This document shows, in pieces, positions 63,255 through 64,000 of a stretch of 64,000 bases of DNA. This DNA is from Ralstonia sp. UBA689 (lineage in GTDB: Bacteria; Pseudomonadota; Gammaproteobacteria; Burkholderiales; Burkholderiaceae), in assembly GCF_002298975.1 (NCBI RefSeq), contig NZ_DBMV01000037.1, positions 20,745 through 84,744 on the forward strand, read 5' to 3'. The notes beneath the pieces are model-generated. The model saw only the letters and a program-made list of their open reading frames with translations. It did not search any database and was not told the origin of the DNA. Position numbers and translations under genes: made by a program. Positions within the stretch are counted from its first letter, which is position 1; each line of letters starts with the position of its first letter.

Positions 63255-64000
63255 TTACCACTCCGCGACGGAACCGTCGGCGTGGCGCCACACCGGGTTG
63301 CGCCAGTCGGGCGCCTCCTTGCTGCGCTCAATGACCAGCGCCTCGTCAATGTCGACGCCCAGCCCCGGCAGGCGCGGCGGGCGGATATAGCCGCCTTCGA
63401 GCGCAAAATCGGCCTTGTTGCGCACGTAATCGAGCAATTCGGCGCCCTTGTTGTAATGGATGCCCATGCTTTGCTCCTGCAACGTGGCGTTCCAGCTCAC
63501 GAAGTCGATATGCAGGCAAGCCGCCAGGGCGATCGGCCCCAGCGGGCAATGCGGCGCCAGCGCCACATCGTAGGCCTCGGCCATTCCGGCGATCTTCAGG
63601 CATTCGGTGATGCCGCCCGCGTGCGACAGGTCCGGCTGCAGGATCGACACCCCGCCTGCCTCCAGTACGCGCTTGAAATCGAAGCGCGAGAACATGCGCT
63701 CGCCGGCGGCGATCGGCAGGTGGGTCTGCGCGGCCAGGCGGGCGTAGCACTCGGCCTGCTCCGCCAGCACGGGTTCTTCGATGAAGAGCGGGCGGTACGG
63801 CTCCAGTTCCTTGATGAGCACCTTGGCCATCGGCGCAGAAACACGGCCGTGGAAGTCCAGCCCGAATTCGACCGTGTTGCCGAAGGCCGAGCGGATTTCC
63901 GCCACGCGCGCCACCGCCGCATCGACCGCGCGCGAGGTGTCGATGATGCCCATCTCCTCGCAGCCGTTGAGCTTGAAGTGGTCGAAGCCGCCGGCCTGCA
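63255..64000 (-). CDS. dgoD: D-galactonate dehydratase (enolase superfamily), 5' part outside window
   Basis: The C-terminal 248 or so residues of a mandelate-racemase/enolase-superfamily enzyme; the frame runs off the right edge. Visible: FDHFKLNGCEEMGIIDTSRAVDAAV (DgoD-like), metal ligands in FGLDFHGRV, LFIEEPVL and PIAAGERMFSRFDFKR, and the catalytic base region ALAPHCPLGPIALAAC. It ends YIRPPRLPGLGVDIDEA. These features fit DgoD, which converts D-galactonate to 2-keto-3-deoxygalactonate, better than other superfamily members. Confidence 0.88.
   Translation of the reverse strand, partial: QAGGFDHFKLNGCEEMGIIDTSRAVDAAVARVAEIRSAFGNTVEFGLDFHGRVSAPMAKVLIKELEPYRPLFIEEPVLAEQAECYARLAAQTHLPIAAGERMFSRFDFKRVLEAGGVSILQPDLSHAGGITECLKIAGMAEAYDVALAPHCPLGPIALAACLHIDFVSWNATLQEQSMGIHYNKGAELLDYVRNKADFALEGGYIRPPRLPGLGVDIDEALVIERSKEAPDWRNPVWRHADGSVAEW

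Overview
The window is a GC-rich betaproteobacterial chromosome segment, most likely from the genus Ralstonia (Burkholderiales). The strongest evidence is a complete Phc quorum-sensing set (phcB, phcS, phcR, phcQ and the LysR regulator phcA), which is characteristic of Ralstonia and its close relatives. The housekeeping gene orders also fit: queA-tgt-yajC-secD-secF, leuS-lptE-holA-proA-hemJ-rlmL, bamE opposite fur, and tkt-gapA. The species cannot be fixed from sequence reading alone. No rRNA, tRNA, CRISPR array or intact insertion sequence was seen.

Layout. 0-4.1 kb: ubiA, katG and dps plus a small membrane protein, i.e. ubiquinone synthesis and peroxide/iron defence, all on the minus strand. 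4.1-11.7 kb: an accessory block between the dps group and oxyR. It holds a TetR regulator facing a plus-strand gene set (a probable heme-oxygenase-fold diiron protein, an EctD/PhyH-type 2-oxoglutarate dioxygenase, a membrane desaturase, a DUF2000 protein, an EamA exporter, a thioredoxin-like 2Fe-2S ferredoxin), then a low-GC orphan gene and a 5'-truncated MFS transporter remnant. This set looks like a small, self-regulated oxidative biosynthesis-and-export cluster that I do not recognise, and it is the best candidate for an undescribed system. 11.8-20 kb: oxyR, a chromate resistance operon (chrB-chrA-chrB C-terminal domain), uppP, an Nramp-family transporter with an altered metal site, and an EamA permease with a histidine-rich tail. 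20-22.4 kb: decaying genes (a DUF1254/DUF1214 pseudogene, a frameshifted Cys-rich small-protein gene) and one small secreted protein.

22.4-41.9 kb is core: recG opposite queA-tgt-yajC-secD-secF; two YceI proteins with a cytochrome b561; purB; a glutathione S-transferase; an FMN glutamate-synthase-like protein; mnmA-nudJ; and the NAD(P) transhydrogenase operon with panD lodged between its subunit genes. 42-48.7 kb: a receiver-domain protein followed by phcB-phcS-phcR-phcQ. In R. solanacearum PhcB makes a 3-hydroxy fatty acid methyl ester signal, PhcS/PhcR sense it, and the pathway controls the activity of PhcA; here phcA lies about 10 kb further on (58.7-59.7 kb). 48.7-58.6 kb: rlmL, hemJ, proA, holA, lptE, leuS, dapB, bamE and fur. 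59.9-64 kb: gapA, tkt and the 3' part of a galactonate dehydratase gene cut by the window edge.

Several strong hairpins are readable: clear terminators after katG, secF, purB, phcQ, bamE, fur and gapA, and intercistronic GC hairpins inside the yajC-secD-secF, pnt and tkt-gapA groups.
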